From Odontocerum albicorne (taxonomy: Eukaryota > Arthropoda > Insecta > Trichoptera > Odontoceridae): a stretch of DNA of 64,000 nt. Under the pieces are notes generated by a model. That model did no database searches. It was not told the DNA's origin and saw only the letters and a program-made list of their open reading frames with translations. The stretch is from assembly GCA_949825065.1 (NCBI GenBank), contig OX463842.1, forward strand, positions 2,693,011 through 2,757,010, given 5' to 3'. Positions 1 through 10,529 of this stretch are shown in pieces. How positions within the stretch are numbered: position 1 is the stretch's first letter; every line of letters begins with the position of its first letter. Position numbers and translations under genes: made by a program.

Positions 1-30
1 ATATGGCGGGCTTATTGCTATAAAGCATTT
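1..30 (-). mobile_element. SINE-I 3' tail fragment at the window edge
   Basis: The first bases contain the motif GGCGGGCTTATTGC, which is the reverse complement of the tail motif of SINE-I (better copies at 27650-27740 and 48180-48270) and of the LINE-D 3' end. It is cut by the window edge and decays quickly to the right. Confidence 0.4.
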
Positions 31-472
31 TTTTTTCCAAGAACATTTAACTGTTTTAATCCATGAAAAAATGTACAAAAAAGAAATATATATTACGAGA
101 ATGTTCGTTAAAAATTAAGTTAAAAAACAATAAAATGATTAATCTATATTAACAATGATTGAAGTAGAAGAAAGAAAACCGTTCAAAGGTAAGGAAGGAG
201 ATGAAAGGAAAATAAGGATAAAAGGATACTCGTATTCTGCGTGATGTTTTTTTTATTTCAGTTCTCTTTTTAACATAAAAAGGGCTGGTGCACATTTGAT
301 AAATATTGGAAGTTCGTTCTATAGTCGCACCGAGTGACCTGCAAATAGAGATGCGTAAAATGTTGTGTTATGTCTTGCTATGCAAAGGAGTCTCTCATCG
401 CCTGATTGATGAGGACGTTAACGTTCTGAAAGAAACTGGACTTTTTTGCGAAGATGAGAAGTGTTGGGGTTT
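31..472. other. No recognisable feature
   Basis: AT-rich sequence with no open frame of note and no match to the other families in the window. Confidence 0.5.
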
Positions 473-476
473 ATAA

Positions 477-1437
477 CTCTTCCTTCCTTGTGATGTGTAA
501 CTAGTACACATTGCTTTTAAAAACGGCAATATCTCTTTTAATATAATAAAAACTGTGTTCAGATTTTAGGTATTCCTCCGTAATGTATTTATGCATTGAA
601 TGAAAAAATAATATTGATAATAATAATTAGCACTTATCGGCCACATCAGAGATATTCTGTGAAAATCGGGAATAAATTCACCAATATAATTAAATGTGTG
701 ACGTAGGTATTTTAGCAGTATGCTTCTTGTCTGAAGAGATGATGATAGGTAAATAAATAAAATACGTCAATTAGCAATGCGGAAAGAGAGGGTGAATGAA
801 TGTTTTATTTATCGGTAAGTGGGTATTTATACATTTCAGAATGGGCGCGGGAGTGCGCCCGCGATATATTTTTATCTCGCTTCTGTGCGTGCAGAAATGG
901 TTAATTGAAGTATTGTGGGTAAACAATTTGTTTACGGGACTAGCGCGATGTCCGGCCGCGTCAATGTTTTGGTATGCGACCTTTGGACATATCCAAAGGT
1001 CGTTTCGTCGGTCGTTGACCGCATGTGTTGACAATATTCAGTGACGACCGTGGTTCCCACAGTATATTCATTCTAAAAAACCGCTATGGGTGATGAAGCG
1101 ACGCCATTCACGTCTTACTCTCAATCTATTTCGGTATATGGGAACGCAAGAAAAAGAATCTCAGTTGGTTCGCTTCTCTCGCTTCAGTAGCTCGCGGGCA
1201 TTCGTTTGAAATGCTCGCTTCGCCCGTTTTGTGAACGTCGGCCGATGTTTTTTTCATGTTTTCAGCAAATAAATTTTAATTATTATCACTTTTGACTTCA
1301 AGCTTAATTAATTTAAGCGAGTGGCTATGAATATTTTTATTTTCCGATTTTAAATCGCTCATTTTTTCATGTGTATTGATGCGTATTGAATACACAGCAC
1401 CAGAACGGGCGGTTTTTTTAACACAGGAAGAGAAAGG
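477..1437 (+). mobile_element. piggyBac-like MITE, family E copy 1 (with nested LTR)
   Basis: The right end reads CACAGGAAGAGAAAGG followed by TTAA (1438-1441). The left end CTCTTCCTTCCTTGTGATG follows a decayed TTAA (ATAA, 473-476). Inverted ends starting with C-rich sequence next to TTAA are the hallmark of piggyBac-type insertion. It is noncoding. Subterminal palindromes GTGTA-N5-TACAC (left) and TGTGTAT-N3-ATACACA (right) are shared with the other family-E copies. A 351-bp LTR-like element (711-1061) interrupts it, so the original length was about 610 bp. Confidence 0.8.
711..1061 (-). mobile_element. Solo LTR-like element nested in family E copy 1
   Basis: It splits family E and is flanked by a 4-bp target duplication GTAT (707-710 and 1062-1065). 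Read on the minus strand it starts TGTGGGAACCACGG, has a TATAAATA box (complement at 824-831) and AATAAA-type signals, and ends CTAAA. A related copy with its own 4-bp duplication lies at 24709-25121. No internal gag or pol is present, so this looks like a solo LTR. The 3' end CTAAA instead of the usual CA is odd. The 82- and 87-codon frames overlapping it in opposite directions are not gene-like. Confidence 0.65.
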
Positions 1438-1441
1438 TTAA

Positions 1442-2073
1442 GCACGCAAAATAATATCAACAAAATGTGAAACCTTCGCTACATGATTCGAAGTCATTGA
1501 TGTCCGGAACTCGGACACATAGTAATACTTCCTTATGTGAAATATGAATCGGATGCAACCATTTTGAAGTCTCTCCAACTAATTCAATATCTTGTTGGCA
1601 TCCAGATAACATACGTCACCATATTCGAGTCGCCTATCGTCTGTTCATCTGGCAATATGCCCTGCCAAGTTCCCCCTCTGGGTGTGTCAACCCTTTTAGT
1701 GACATCAACGATTTTGGAATGATATCTTATCAATGCATTCATTCGCCTTTCAAATGAGATATTTAGCATGATTTTTCAATGGCGCTCTTTGTATTCAATT
1801 TGGTTTCAACAAATCGAATCCTGTGAACTTGATTGTAAGATGTTTAATGCAGAAAAATATTACATAAAATGCCTCGAATCGTTAATACTACGCAATGAAA
1901 ATCTGTACTAGTAAGACACAAACCTGACGTTTTTTCCTGTCCAGAAAATAGTGCTTAAACAACAATAGTTTGACAGATTATAAGACATATTTCATTGAAA
2001 GACACTCCTATACTTTACGAATTTCTTTATAAGGTCCTCTTATATTTTGTTGATGATCCATATGTACGAGACA
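1442..2073. other. No recognisable feature
   Basis: AT-rich DNA. Two 61-codon frames on opposite strands overlap near 1537-1769; neither resembles a known protein. Confidence 0.5.
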
Positions 2074-2075
2074 TA

Positions 2076-3011
2076 TCCACAAAGTAAGTGTACTGAATTT
2101 TTGTAGGTTACAATTTTTTTTATTTAAACAAAAAAATTACGTGGTTACCGTAGTACATATGTAAGCTATTTTTCGACATAGTTGCCATTCCTCTCAATGC
2201 AGGTGGTGAAGCGGGGTATCAACTTTTTGATGCCTTCCTCGAAGTAGCTTCCCGCCAACCCCTCCGTCCACTTCTCAACCTCCTCCTTTAGCTCCTCGTT
2301 GGTTGAAAACCTTTTTCCGCCCATGTACAGCTTCAAGAAGGTAAAGAGATAGTAATCTGAAGGTGCTAGGACAGGATAATGCGCGGGATGGTTCAGGACA
2401 TCCCATTTAAACGAGGCGAGCAGTTCCTTCGTGGCGTTGGCCGTGTGTGGTCTGGCATTGTCATGCAGCAGGCAGACTCCCTTTGTCAGCATGTCTCTCC
2501 TCTTGTTCTGAATCGCCCTCCGCAATTTTTTTTAGGGTCTCACAGTATCTTGCAGAGTTGATGGTCTCCCTTTGAGGCATATATTCAATTAAAATTATGC
2601 CTTGACAGTCCCAAAACACGGATGCCATGATTTTCTTGGCTGAAATTGTGGTTTTGAACTTTTTGGCGGAGGGTGAAGAGGTGTGACGCCACTGTTGAGA
2701 CTGCCTTTTGGTTTCAGACGTGTTGTGTGCAACCCAAGTTTCATCTCCAGTAACGATGGAGCGGAGAAATTCATCTCCATGGAGTTTGCAGCGCCTCAAA
2801 AACTCTTGCCTTTTTACAAAATTTCGCACTTGGCGGGAGATTGGGTTGACATTTTTCACAAAAAGTGTTGTCGCGTCGACACTTCTCAACGTACTGACCT
2901 CGAACCGGTTTCGTTGCGGAGGAAAAGGGTCAGGCTACACGGAAATGTAGCCAACATGTCGAAAATAAAATCCATCCGGTCGTGAGAGCCTCAGTACACT
3001 GACTTTCTGGA
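2076..3011 (-). mobile_element. mariner element, internally deleted (Mar1)
   Basis: A complete pair of ends is visible: the left TIR TCCACAAAGTAAGTGTACTG (from 2076) matches the complement of the right end (2991-3011) at 19 of 21 positions. TA target duplications flank both sides (2074-2075, 3012-3013). At 936 bp it is shorter than the usual ~1.3 kb mariner. The missing part is the 5' end of the gene, which encodes the N-terminal DNA-binding domain. It abuts LINE-C remnant sequence at 3014 onward. Confidence 0.88.
2166..2889 (-). pseudogene. mariner transposase remnant, D,D34D catalytic domain
   Basis: The minus strand encodes the RNase H-like DDE transposase domain of a mariner element. The first catalytic Asp sits in VTGDETWV, the second in HDNARPHTA and the third in APSDYYLF, with exactly 34 residues between the last two. 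The C-terminus NGNYVEK plus stop is canonical. Two frames are needed: 2889-2461 covers the first Asp and 2525-2166 the other two. The break lies at a T8 run (complement A8) near 2526-2533, so one homopolymer slip explains it. The N-terminal helix-turn-helix domains are absent, so the product could not bind TIRs even if the frame were intact. Confidence 0.9.
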
Positions 3012-3013
3012 TA

Positions 3014-3345
3014 CTCCTCGTATTATTCTTAGCTTTAAGATCTTCCCTAGATCCTTTGTTGAGACTTTCATACAATCCATAGATCCTTTGTGGAGACTTA
3101 TATATCTCAAAGTACAGCACTAGCTTTTCATACATTGATAATCCACAAATTGTTCTTAGTGCAAGCAACTCTACAGTATCAATGCTACTTGTATCCTTTT
3201 GCTAAATCCAAGTTTCCCTTCCAAACGTTAAGGTAGACACCATCATACTATTACATTATGTATTGTCATATTTGCCATTTTTGAAATAGCACGATTGTTG
3301 TATTATACATTACATTATTTACCTTGTTCCCTGTCGTTACATTTC
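3014..3345 (-). mobile_element. Decayed LINE-C reverse transcriptase fragment
   Basis: On the minus strand, short blocks resemble the connection region C-terminal to the RT: a GNKVN-like block near 3335, then LLALRTICGLSMYEK near 3120-3170. The same order (GNKVNG, then MYGSET-like, then VEMRAMRRIYGV-like) is seen better at 29262-29585. Stops and shifts are frequent. Clade assignment is uncertain. Confidence 0.55.
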
Positions 3346-3554
3346 ACTTCTTATTTTTAAATATAATAATATCGCTTCTCTCAAAAAAATCTTATTAATT
3401 ATATTTCCCAGTTCACCGTTTTTATTTATTTACGTCGTCCTTTAAATAAATAAATATTAGGTTTATTGAAAGCAACATAGTATGCACAAGATCACACCTG
3501 AATAACATTTCTAAAACACATAAATTGCAGACAATACATCAAACACAGAAGCTG

Positions 3555-3900
3555 TCAAAAGGTCTGGGCTCATCTAATAGTATCCCCTCGGCCAAAATAC
3601 GCCCCACCAATATAGGGCGAACCCAGCCACGGGGACACCAGATGTTTTTCAGCCCACACCCTTAAACACGTAGAAACAGGAATATAGACAAAAAACAAAC
3701 ACAGAAAATAAATATAGTAGATGACAAAAAAGAAAAAAATACATTCAAGAGAGAATACACCAAAAGGTCCGGGCTCATCCCACAAACATTCCTACGGCTG
3801 AGATACACCCCACCAATGGGGGGCGAGCCGCAAGGGCATCAGGGGGCTTCCATCCCACACCCCCGCATATCTAGATTAAAGAATAAATATAATAAAAAAG
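3555..3900 (-). repeat. Two tandem copies of a GC-rich LINE-like 3' end segment
   Basis: The block CAAAAGGTCNGGGCTCATC occurs at 3556 and 3762. Each is followed by CGCCCCACCAAT / ACACCCCACCAAT, a GGGGGCGAGC-type stretch and CCCACACCC. The two units are about 206 bp apart and diverged. Local GC content contrasts strongly with the surroundings. The unit looks like the 3' untranslated part of a non-LTR element on the minus strand, which I cannot name. Confidence 0.55.
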
Positions 3901-4295
3901 AAAAAAAAACAAAAACGTATGGCAGAAAATAAAATAAAAAGTAAAGTCACATATACCACCTCAGGTTAACTGTCAGCAAGAACGAGAAAAAAAAAAGAAG
4001 AGAAAAGCCTCAAAGGAGTCCAAATTTTACATAATGACAAATGGGAAGTAAGATGTTGTGACAACATTGAAATAGTTAGGCAGTAATATATTGAAATAGA
4101 TAAGCAGTTTTAAAAGAATTAATGAGGAAATGACGCACAAACACGTATGCACAATCCTCGATTCACCACCAGCGAAAAGAGAGAAAATAAAGAAAATAAG
4201 AAAAGAAAAGCAAACAAGAGACCCATTAACCACTGAGAAACCCATTAACCACCCAGAAGATAACGCTTTAAAGCATCTCTGAAGGCATCGCTTTA

Positions 4296-4530
4296 GAGCA
4301 TCTTTACTGTCCATTCAGTGAGACTCTGGAACCAGTTACAAGCAAATGTTAGACTCACTTCAGCATTGGCATATTTTGAAAAGCGACGGATTTTTTTAAA
4401 TTTGAAGTCAGTAAAATTACGTGTTTTATACCGGATTTTTCTTCCGTCTCCATCATCCTTTCCTTTGATTGATGATATCTCATTTTTTCTACGTATATTG
4501 TTGACAGGCATATATTTTTAGCGAACATGT
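4296..4530 (+). mobile_element. LINE-D (Jockey-like) 3' coding fragment
   Basis: The plus strand reads FTVHSVRLWNQLQANVRLTS, then ALAYFEKR. This is the C-terminal tail downstream of the RT in Jockey-like LINEs and matches the better copy at 58546-58920 (FTVHAARLWNQLQTNIRLAP). The following TTTGATTGATGATATCTCA is the start of the LINE-D 3' UTR. Beyond about 4530 similarity is lost. Confidence 0.75.
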
Positions 4531-5090
4531 ATGTAACTTCCTTTATAAACTTTTCTCTGATTAGTTAGATGTGATTTCTGACTGTCAATATGTTAACCCC
4601 ACCATATTGTTTTACAACGAATTGTTAAATAAATAAATATCACAATCATTATTAGGAGTTTATCAATGTATGAATTTACGTTACTCACAGCATCCCAGCT
4701 ATAACAATGCCTCCATATTCCTTAACAATGGAATAACCCGCGGCATTTTTCTTTCTAAAACAAATTTAACAAATGGAAATGTGACACATCGCTTAGCGAT
4801 AATGGAATCCATCTCGTCCCGTGTATTAAATATATCCCAATGCCACTTGCGTGTGTTCAAGAGTAGATACATTCCCACATCATGGGTGACACTTTTCTCT
4901 AAACATATCCTTGGAGACTTCAAGTCACACTAAGTCTTGAAAAAGGATCATTTTAGCCCAGAAACCTACTCAACAATAAGAAAAAGACTGGCATCTTGAA
5001 AAAAATACATGGAAAGAACATTAATTATCGAGCTGCCGTCATTAGACTCTTAAAGAGTATAACGATTTTCCTACTGGAGACCCAAGGGAC
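4531..5090. other. No recognisable feature
   Basis: AT-rich. An 87-codon frame (4670-4933) and an overlapping antisense frame show no known domain. Confidence 0.4.
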
Positions 5091-5094
5091 GGCG

Positions 5095-5170
5095 TCTATT
5101 TGTAAGATGCTTGACTTCCACGCGGGGGTTCCGGGTTCAATTTGCAATGGCATTCAGGTTTGTCAGAGTC
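5095..5170 (+). mobile_element. tRNA-like SINE head
   Basis: The segment GTAAGATGCTTGACTTCCAC followed by GGTTCCGGGTTCAATTTGC resembles a tRNA-derived promoter: an A-box-like start and a B-box-like GGTTCAATTTGC at normal spacing. There is no foldable tRNA acceptor pair, so a SINE head is more likely than a tRNA gene. Confidence 0.45.
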
Positions 5171-5324
5171 ATACGATCTAAGATTCAAAGATCAATATTG
5201 ATATTTTTGTTTAAAGTAGAGAAGGGTTTTTCGAAAAATATTTTAAACACATGGAAAAAGGTCGTGAATTTTTTTTTTAAATATATTGGAATGGTTTGTT
5301 GACATTTATTTTGCTTAAATTTTC

Positions 5325-5396
5325 GTTGTTTATAGAATAACCTGGTGAAGTTATTGCTATTTTACAATATCTTCCAACCAACTAGAAATATGTTAA
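5325..5396 (-). mobile_element. SINE-I 3' tail remnant
   Basis: AACCTGGTGAAGTTATTGCT and CTTCCAACCAACTAGAAATA match the complement of the SINE-I tail (compare 48220-48270). It ends at the TTAA that borders family-M copy 1. Confidence 0.55.
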
Positions 5397-5480
5397 GAGA
5401 CCTTATTCTACTCTAGAAATTTGAAAAAAATGTTTTTTTTTTTTGCATATTCTTAAAGTTTATACATTTAAAAATCTGTA

Positions 5481-5614
5481 CCCTAGAGGATAAACCACAG
5501 GAGTCAAGTTTTACCCCAGAGTATAAACGACGTTGCATCATACAATTCATGTATGACGCATATGACGTTTATCCGCTAGGGTGCAAAGTGACTTCCATGG
5601 TTTATCCTCTAGGG
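5481..5614. mobile_element. Palindromic TA MITE nested in family M
   Basis: The 134-bp unit begins CCCTAGAGGATAAACCA and ends with its complement, flanked by TA on both sides (5479-5480, 5615-5616). The inverted arms extend about 55 bp with few mismatches. The unit is missing at the equivalent place in family-M copy 2, which confirms insertion. TA targets suggest a Tc1/mariner-type mobiliser. Confidence 0.75.
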
Positions 5615-5659
5615 TACAGAAAATTTTTCTTAAACGACATTTTAAAATTCTCAATATTT

Positions 5660-5985
5660 ACGAAGTTATCATAGTATAAATAGGCCAAAACCCATACGAT
5701 GGTTGTCGTCAAAGAAAGAATACGAGAATTTAATTTTGAATATAAGATAGCGAGAGATGAATACTTGGATTCTCTCCGAAAGTAATTCGAAATTTGAAAC
5801 TCGGTGGGTCCGTGATACTGAACGAATTTTAAATACCTAGCTAACAATTTTTGAACCGGTGTAAAAGGGGACGATGCATAAATGATATATTGTATATGTA
5901 TAAACAAATTTTACATTTATGAATATATATTTTCATAAATGTAGAATTTGTTTTACTTCAGTGAATATTTCACGGGTTGCAACTA
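5660..5985. other. Extra segment in family M copy 1
   Basis: Family-M copy 2 passes directly from TCAATATTTACGAAATTATAG to CTATAAATGA, whereas copy 1 has about 320 extra bases here. The segment contains a strong AT-rich hairpin around 5910-5950 (ACATTTATGAA / TTCATAAATGT). Either it is a second insertion or copy 2 is deleted. Confidence 0.5.
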
Positions 5986-6599
5986 GTAACTATAAATGAC
6001 AAAGCAATTATGCCGCACAAGGAATGACTCAAGACAATAATCGCGAAACTTTAAACACGTGTTTCTCGAAACTACTTTTTTCGACCTGATCGACGTAAAA
6101 TCTCAATTTGCATCCAACCGATTGCCTTCAAATTGGATATGAAACTTTAATAGAGGTTTTTATGTCATTTTAACCTTGGAAAATTCAAAACTATTTTTTT
6201 AGTACTTAAAAAAAAATTTAAGTAAAAAAAATTGTAAAAAAATGTTAATTTTTCTTTCAGACAGCCGCCATTATACAATTTTGTTGGTATCAACTATAAC
6301 AAGATTATTTTTTATCAAGAAACTCTGTATGAATTCAGTTTTAAATTTAGGAAAGAGTTCCAATCATGTCGACCAGCAAACCTCCTTTTTTACGACAAGA
6401 CATAACAGCTGATAACATCTCGAATTTTCTTTTTTTTTTCATAAATTTATTTGTACATTCTCTAATCATCAATAAACAAACTGTAAAATAATGTATGAGA
6501 AAAATATTTGTTGTTTTTTTTTGTCTGAAAAACGCCCGAAATTCACGCCTCTAGAGTAGAACACCCTCTTAAGTGAAAACAAGTTTGGCAAATTTTCTT

Positions 6600-6985
6600 T
6601 GATTCGGGTAATGACTTGTAGCAAAGGTTTATGCGAACTGTTAAGTGTTGTGGGTTTTTGGCGATTATGTTTAGAACATTGTGGAATGAACTTTTTGGTT
6701 AGTACTGAATGATGAGGTATGCGGGGTTTGACTCTCGTGATATTTATCACGTTGGTGAGAGTTTCAACGAGTTACTCGGAAAAAAAAATATCAACTTATT
6801 TTCAATTTGTTCTCAGTAAGAAAAGGCAAACACTTATATTACTGAGGACACGAGAAACGAAAGGCAATAAAGTGAAATCTATATAATTTGTTTGTTCACC
6901 TAAAATTACTAGTTGTTTTTTTTCTTTCATAAATGATGTGCTTAGTTATAAAATTTCTTGTCACGTATATCATAAATAAATGAGA
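6600..6985 (+). mobile_element. LINE-L 3' UTR copy
   Basis: It shares the 3' UTR order seen at 37390-37760 and 46700-46880: CAGTAAGAAAAGGCAAACAC, ACACGAGAAACGAAAGGCAA, TTACTAGTTGTTTTTT, TTTCTTGTCACGTATATC and a terminal AATAAATGA. No RT coding remains upstream because it adjoins family M at 6572. Confidence 0.6.
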
Positions 6986-7058
6986 ATCGAAATTATAATC
7001 CCTGAATTAAAAGTCCGGTGTCTTATCAACTATGCCATGGCGGCCGTATATTGCGTGT
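6975..7058 (-). mobile_element. tRNA-like SINE head
   Basis: On the minus strand, CCGCCATGGCATAGTTGATA is an A-box-like block and TTTCGATTCTC a degenerate B box. The same type of head (GCTGCCATAGTTTAACGGGT) occurs at 34520-34600, supporting a shared SINE family rather than a tRNA gene. Confidence 0.45.
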
Positions 7059-7116
7059 TAAAAAGAAGCAATTTATTTAACTATCAAAGTCTTCATCGTA
7101 TTATAGGCCTGTTGGC

Positions 7117-7400
7117 ATGTTATGGTCCTGCATCATTGTTTGCCTCTTGCGACGTCGACTGCCAGCTGTCTTTCCATCTTTTCGGAGGTCTTCCTGGAGG
7201 TCTGCTTGCTTGGGGGATACTGTCCCTGGCCATTCTTACGGCTCTCGGTTCCGCCATTCTGGATACGTGTTCGTTCCAGAACCTTGTTCTCTTTCGTCCC
7301 CATCTGACAATATCTTCAACTTCGCATGTCCTTCGGATTTCTGTGTTACGTACTCGATCACGAAGAGTTTTGCCAGCGATACTCCTGAGTACTTTCATAA
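7117..7400 (-). mobile_element. LINE-K reverse transcriptase C-terminus, open frame
   Basis: A 92-codon uninterrupted minus-strand frame ends in a stop. It reads KTLRDRVRNTEIRRTCEVED, then FWNEHVSRMAEPRAVRMARD and SRPPGRPPKRWKDSWQSTSQ. This is the C-terminal tail of annotated endonuclease-reverse transcriptases of non-LTR elements (RDRVRN...IR, W..HV.RM, R.PGRP..RW). The 5' part, including the RT catalytic core, is absent, so it is a 5'-truncated insertion. An overlapping plus-strand frame of 142 codons is a shadow. The intact frame suggests a relatively young copy. Confidence 0.8.
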
Positions 7401-7455
7401 AAGTATAAAAGTCGCACGTTTAAAATAATTTGATGTTTTAATTATAATTGAGACA

Positions 7456-9356
7456 TTACAAGTTGACAACAGTCATCAAGTCCAGAACATTTACACTTAT
7501 ATTTAATGTTACCAATACATTGAAGCTGAATGGAGAAGTAAGGTATTGCGGCTGAATGTTACCAAGCACGTAACAAAACAATAAACAAGACCTGCCCACC
7601 CTAGTCCCCACATACAGTAACTCTGGAGTTGCTCCGGTCCCCATAATGCGGTGCTGCTGGTAAATAATTCAACAATTGTGCCTGACACGGAGACCTGAGT
7701 TCCATTATTCGAGAGACTTGGGTTTAGAACATAAAAGTTGTTTTTATATTTTTCCTCCTCTATCCTGAATCACTCGTATCCGAAAAATATGCGAATAATA
7801 AAAAATATATGTAAAGCGGCATTTAGATAGTGGACTACCATCAAGGGTTAATTAGAATCGGGACTCAAATTCCACTGTATAATTCGAAAATATGTACATA
7901 AAAGACGAAATAAACACGTTGATTAATAATTCTAAGGAAAATGGCGATGTAAATTATTAATAACCTTCGTGGTCTGATAAGTAATAAACATGTCTACCAG
8001 CACAAATGTTGCACGTTCAATGCCTGATTTCCCCTTTATGCTTGTTTTAACCCTTTCTGGTTAGTTGTAAGAAATTTCTAAATACTAATATACCAGCCGG
8101 ATATTACTGTCTACAACTAAAGTGTAATATTATATGTAAAAATCCAATTCAGTTTCATTTGAACCTTTGGAAAGCATTCACCGAAGTAAAAAGTTTTTTT
8201 CCATCATTCGTTTTCTGTAGCTTTCAATACCAAACATAAGTACTGTACGCGTAAAACTTGAAAATAAATAATTCGAAGCCCAGCTGGCGAATTTTTTTCG
8301 CAGACTTTTATGGCCAAATTCGATTTTCCTTTCACGAAAGCTTTGCAAATAGGGTTAGTGTTTTTCTATAACGTATGATTTTGCTCCCATAAGAATTATT
8401 GATCAAGAACTTGGTAAAACACCCCAAACCCTATCTCCTCATTACCCACGATAAACGGTCGGTAATCGACGCCATAATTAACGGACTGAATACCCAAACT
8501 GCGTTTTCCCCTCTTGAAACATTTTTTGATTTCTGCTGTTTTTAATATTAACTCTACCCAACGAACTTTTGGGCCTTATTAGATAGATACCTGTTTTTCT
8601 CAAGAGGTTTCAGATTCGATTCACAAAAGTAACATCATCATCATCCTTGATATTACGGCCTATTGAGAGTTTTAGATTTGCCAATTTTCTTCAAACTCGT
8701 TATGTTTGAAATAAAAAAACGACAATTTTTACAGAAAAGTTTTCTCAAAGATGCTCTAACTTGGGACTTTAGCTCGATTAAAAAGATTGACAGATTAAAA
8801 AATGTTACACAATACTTGCAAATATATCATACATAAGTTGAGGGTAATGATAGGAAGGTACTGGCTACTATCAGTTATTCGACGGCACCTAAAATAGAGT
8901 CCAGAATTTATATTTATATTTATTTATTTTTATGCCACCCTTAAGTGGATAAAGATTACTTCAGTGTCTCTATATCATCAGACTTCTTAAACTCCTGATA
9001 AACTCTTACTCGGGAAAAGCCACTCCAATGATAGGGATAACGCAATAATATGTTCACTCAACCCTCTTCAATGGAACGATTAACTCTCAGAGTCCAAAGA
9101 CGAGTTCAACGTAGCACGTCTCCTAGAGGGCATATCCCTTATAATCACGTTATCTTGTTATATTCTAGTCTACAAGAATTAAGTTCGTCCACAAGGTTAT
9201 TGTTTTTTTCTTATTGGAAATAGAACTTTTAACATTTTAAGATGATGACTTGGGAATTAATGCCTACTAGGAAGGTTCTACAAATGACAAAATTTAAGAA
9301 TATTCCGTTAAGACTTAATTAAATTAAACCCAAAGGAAATTTTCACTATGTTCACG
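7456..9356. other. Long stretch without recognisable features
   Basis: About 1.9 kb of AT-rich DNA. I see no coding family, terminal repeat pair or tandem array. A 62-codon minus frame at 7456-7644 is not recognisable. Confidence 0.5.
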
Positions 9357-9360
9357 TTAA

Positions 9361-9961
9361 CCTTTCCCTTCCTGTGCTAAAAAAGTCCGGGTGTTCCGGT
9401 GCTGTGTATTCAATACACATGTAAAAATGAGCGATTTAAAATCGGAAAAATAAGAATATTCATATCTATCTAATATAAATTAAGTAAATTTGAAATCAGA
9501 AGTGATAATAATTGACATTTAATTGCTGAAAACATGAAAAAAACATCGGTCGAAGTTCACAAAACGGGCGAAGCGACCACCTCAAATGGATACCCGAGAG
9601 CTACTGAAGCGAGAGAAGCGGGCGAACTGAGATTCTATTTATTTCGTTCCCATATGCCGAAGTAGAGTGAGACGTGAATAGCGTCGCTTCCTCACCCATA
9701 GCGGTGTTTTAGAATGAATATATCTACGTCATACACTGGCACACGTTTGATTGTATTGGTGAATTTCTTCCCGATTTTCACAAAATATATCTGATGTGGC
9801 CGATAAGTGCTAATTATTATAAATATTATTTTTTTCATTCAATGCGTAAATGTATTGCGGAGGAGTACCTAAAATCTGAACCCAATATTTATTATATTTA
9901 TAGAGATATTAAAGTATTTGGAAGCAATGTGTACTCGTTACACATTACAGGGAAGGAAAGG
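9361..9961 (-). mobile_element. piggyBac-like MITE, family E copy 2
   Basis: It begins with TTAA (9357-9360) then CCTTTCCCTTCCTGTGCT and ends CACATTACAGGGAAGGAAAG-G next to TTAG (9962-9965, decayed TTAA). Both subterminal palindromes are present (TGTGTATTCAATACACA near 9402; GTGTACTCGTTACAC near 9930). Collinear with copies at 477, 24050, 49487 and 56556. Noncoding. Confidence 0.82.
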
Positions 9962-9965
9962 TTAG

Positions 9966-10529
9966 CTAAATATGCTGAAGAGTCACGTATGAATTTATTA
10001 ATCTCTTAGTTTTTAATACGCCCATCTTCCATCCGGTAATATTTTATTCGATAACCAATGGCACTGAAAATAAATATTATTTGGTAAAAGAGTCCGTCTT
10101 GTAGTAATGCTCAAACGCGTTAAACGTGTGTGAGCGTTGAAACCTCTCCACGGGCGGGGTGATATATTCTAAACACATATCACCATGTTCAAATCAGCTG
10201 GTAATAAAAAATTAAATAAATATATTTATAAGTTGAGCGTAGGGGTAACAGGTAGTGACACCGGCTTTTACACTATGTGCTTCCCCGCGTCTGCATATGT
10301 TTCGAAAAAAACTACTCCAGTGACAAAACTCAACGGTTCGATTGATGGGGTTAAAGATAATGTGGTCTCTTGGCTGGGCTTTTCGATATATCCGAGTCAC
10401 CGATTAGGAAATTTTGAAACGTTAAATGAATTATTTTCTCTAATTAGACGTTGCTGGATCTCGTAGTCCTGGAGTATTTCAACATTCCGACGTCAATTAT
10501 ATTGGAAAGTGAAGCTGTACCGTTGAGGT
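9966..10529. other. Unidentified sequence with a 93-codon frame
   Basis: A plus-strand frame at 10185-10466 (93 codons) and an antisense 62-codon frame overlap. Neither has a family I recognise. The block at 10083-10140 (GGTAAAAGAGTCCGTCTTGT ... ACGTGTGTGAGCGTTG) recurs at 17783-17840, so it is repeat-derived. Confidence 0.4.

Larger units (their letters stand above)
5397..6568 (+). mobile_element. TTAA-flanked DNA transposon, family M copy 1 (nonautonomous)
   Basis: Both ends carry TTAA (5393-5396, 6569-6572). The terminal repeats match each other: left ...TTATTCTACTCTAGAAATTTG, right complement ...TGTTCTACTCTAGAGGCGTG. Copy 2 (18954-19629) is collinear with it, sharing blocks such as TTCGACCYGRTCGAC, ATGTCGACCAGC and TTACGACAAGA. 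Two segments absent from copy 2 lie inside: a palindromic MITE (5481-5614) and a ~320-bp insertion (about 5660-5985). No transposase is visible. TTAA targets fit piggyBac or Sola3; the termini begin with G, not the CCY of piggyBac, so the superfamily is unresolved. Confidence 0.75.

Noticed and set aside
6980..7408. 142-codon plus-strand frame as a protein
   Set aside because: It overlaps and is antisense to the clean LINE-K frame at 7117-7400.
9029..9046. TAGGGATAAC similar to a homing endonuclease site
   Set aside because: Only the first ten bases match; no endonuclease gene or intron nearby.
10185..10466. 93-codon frame as a small secreted or host protein
   Set aside because: No signal peptide, domain or neighbouring exon; the antisense frame is equally open.
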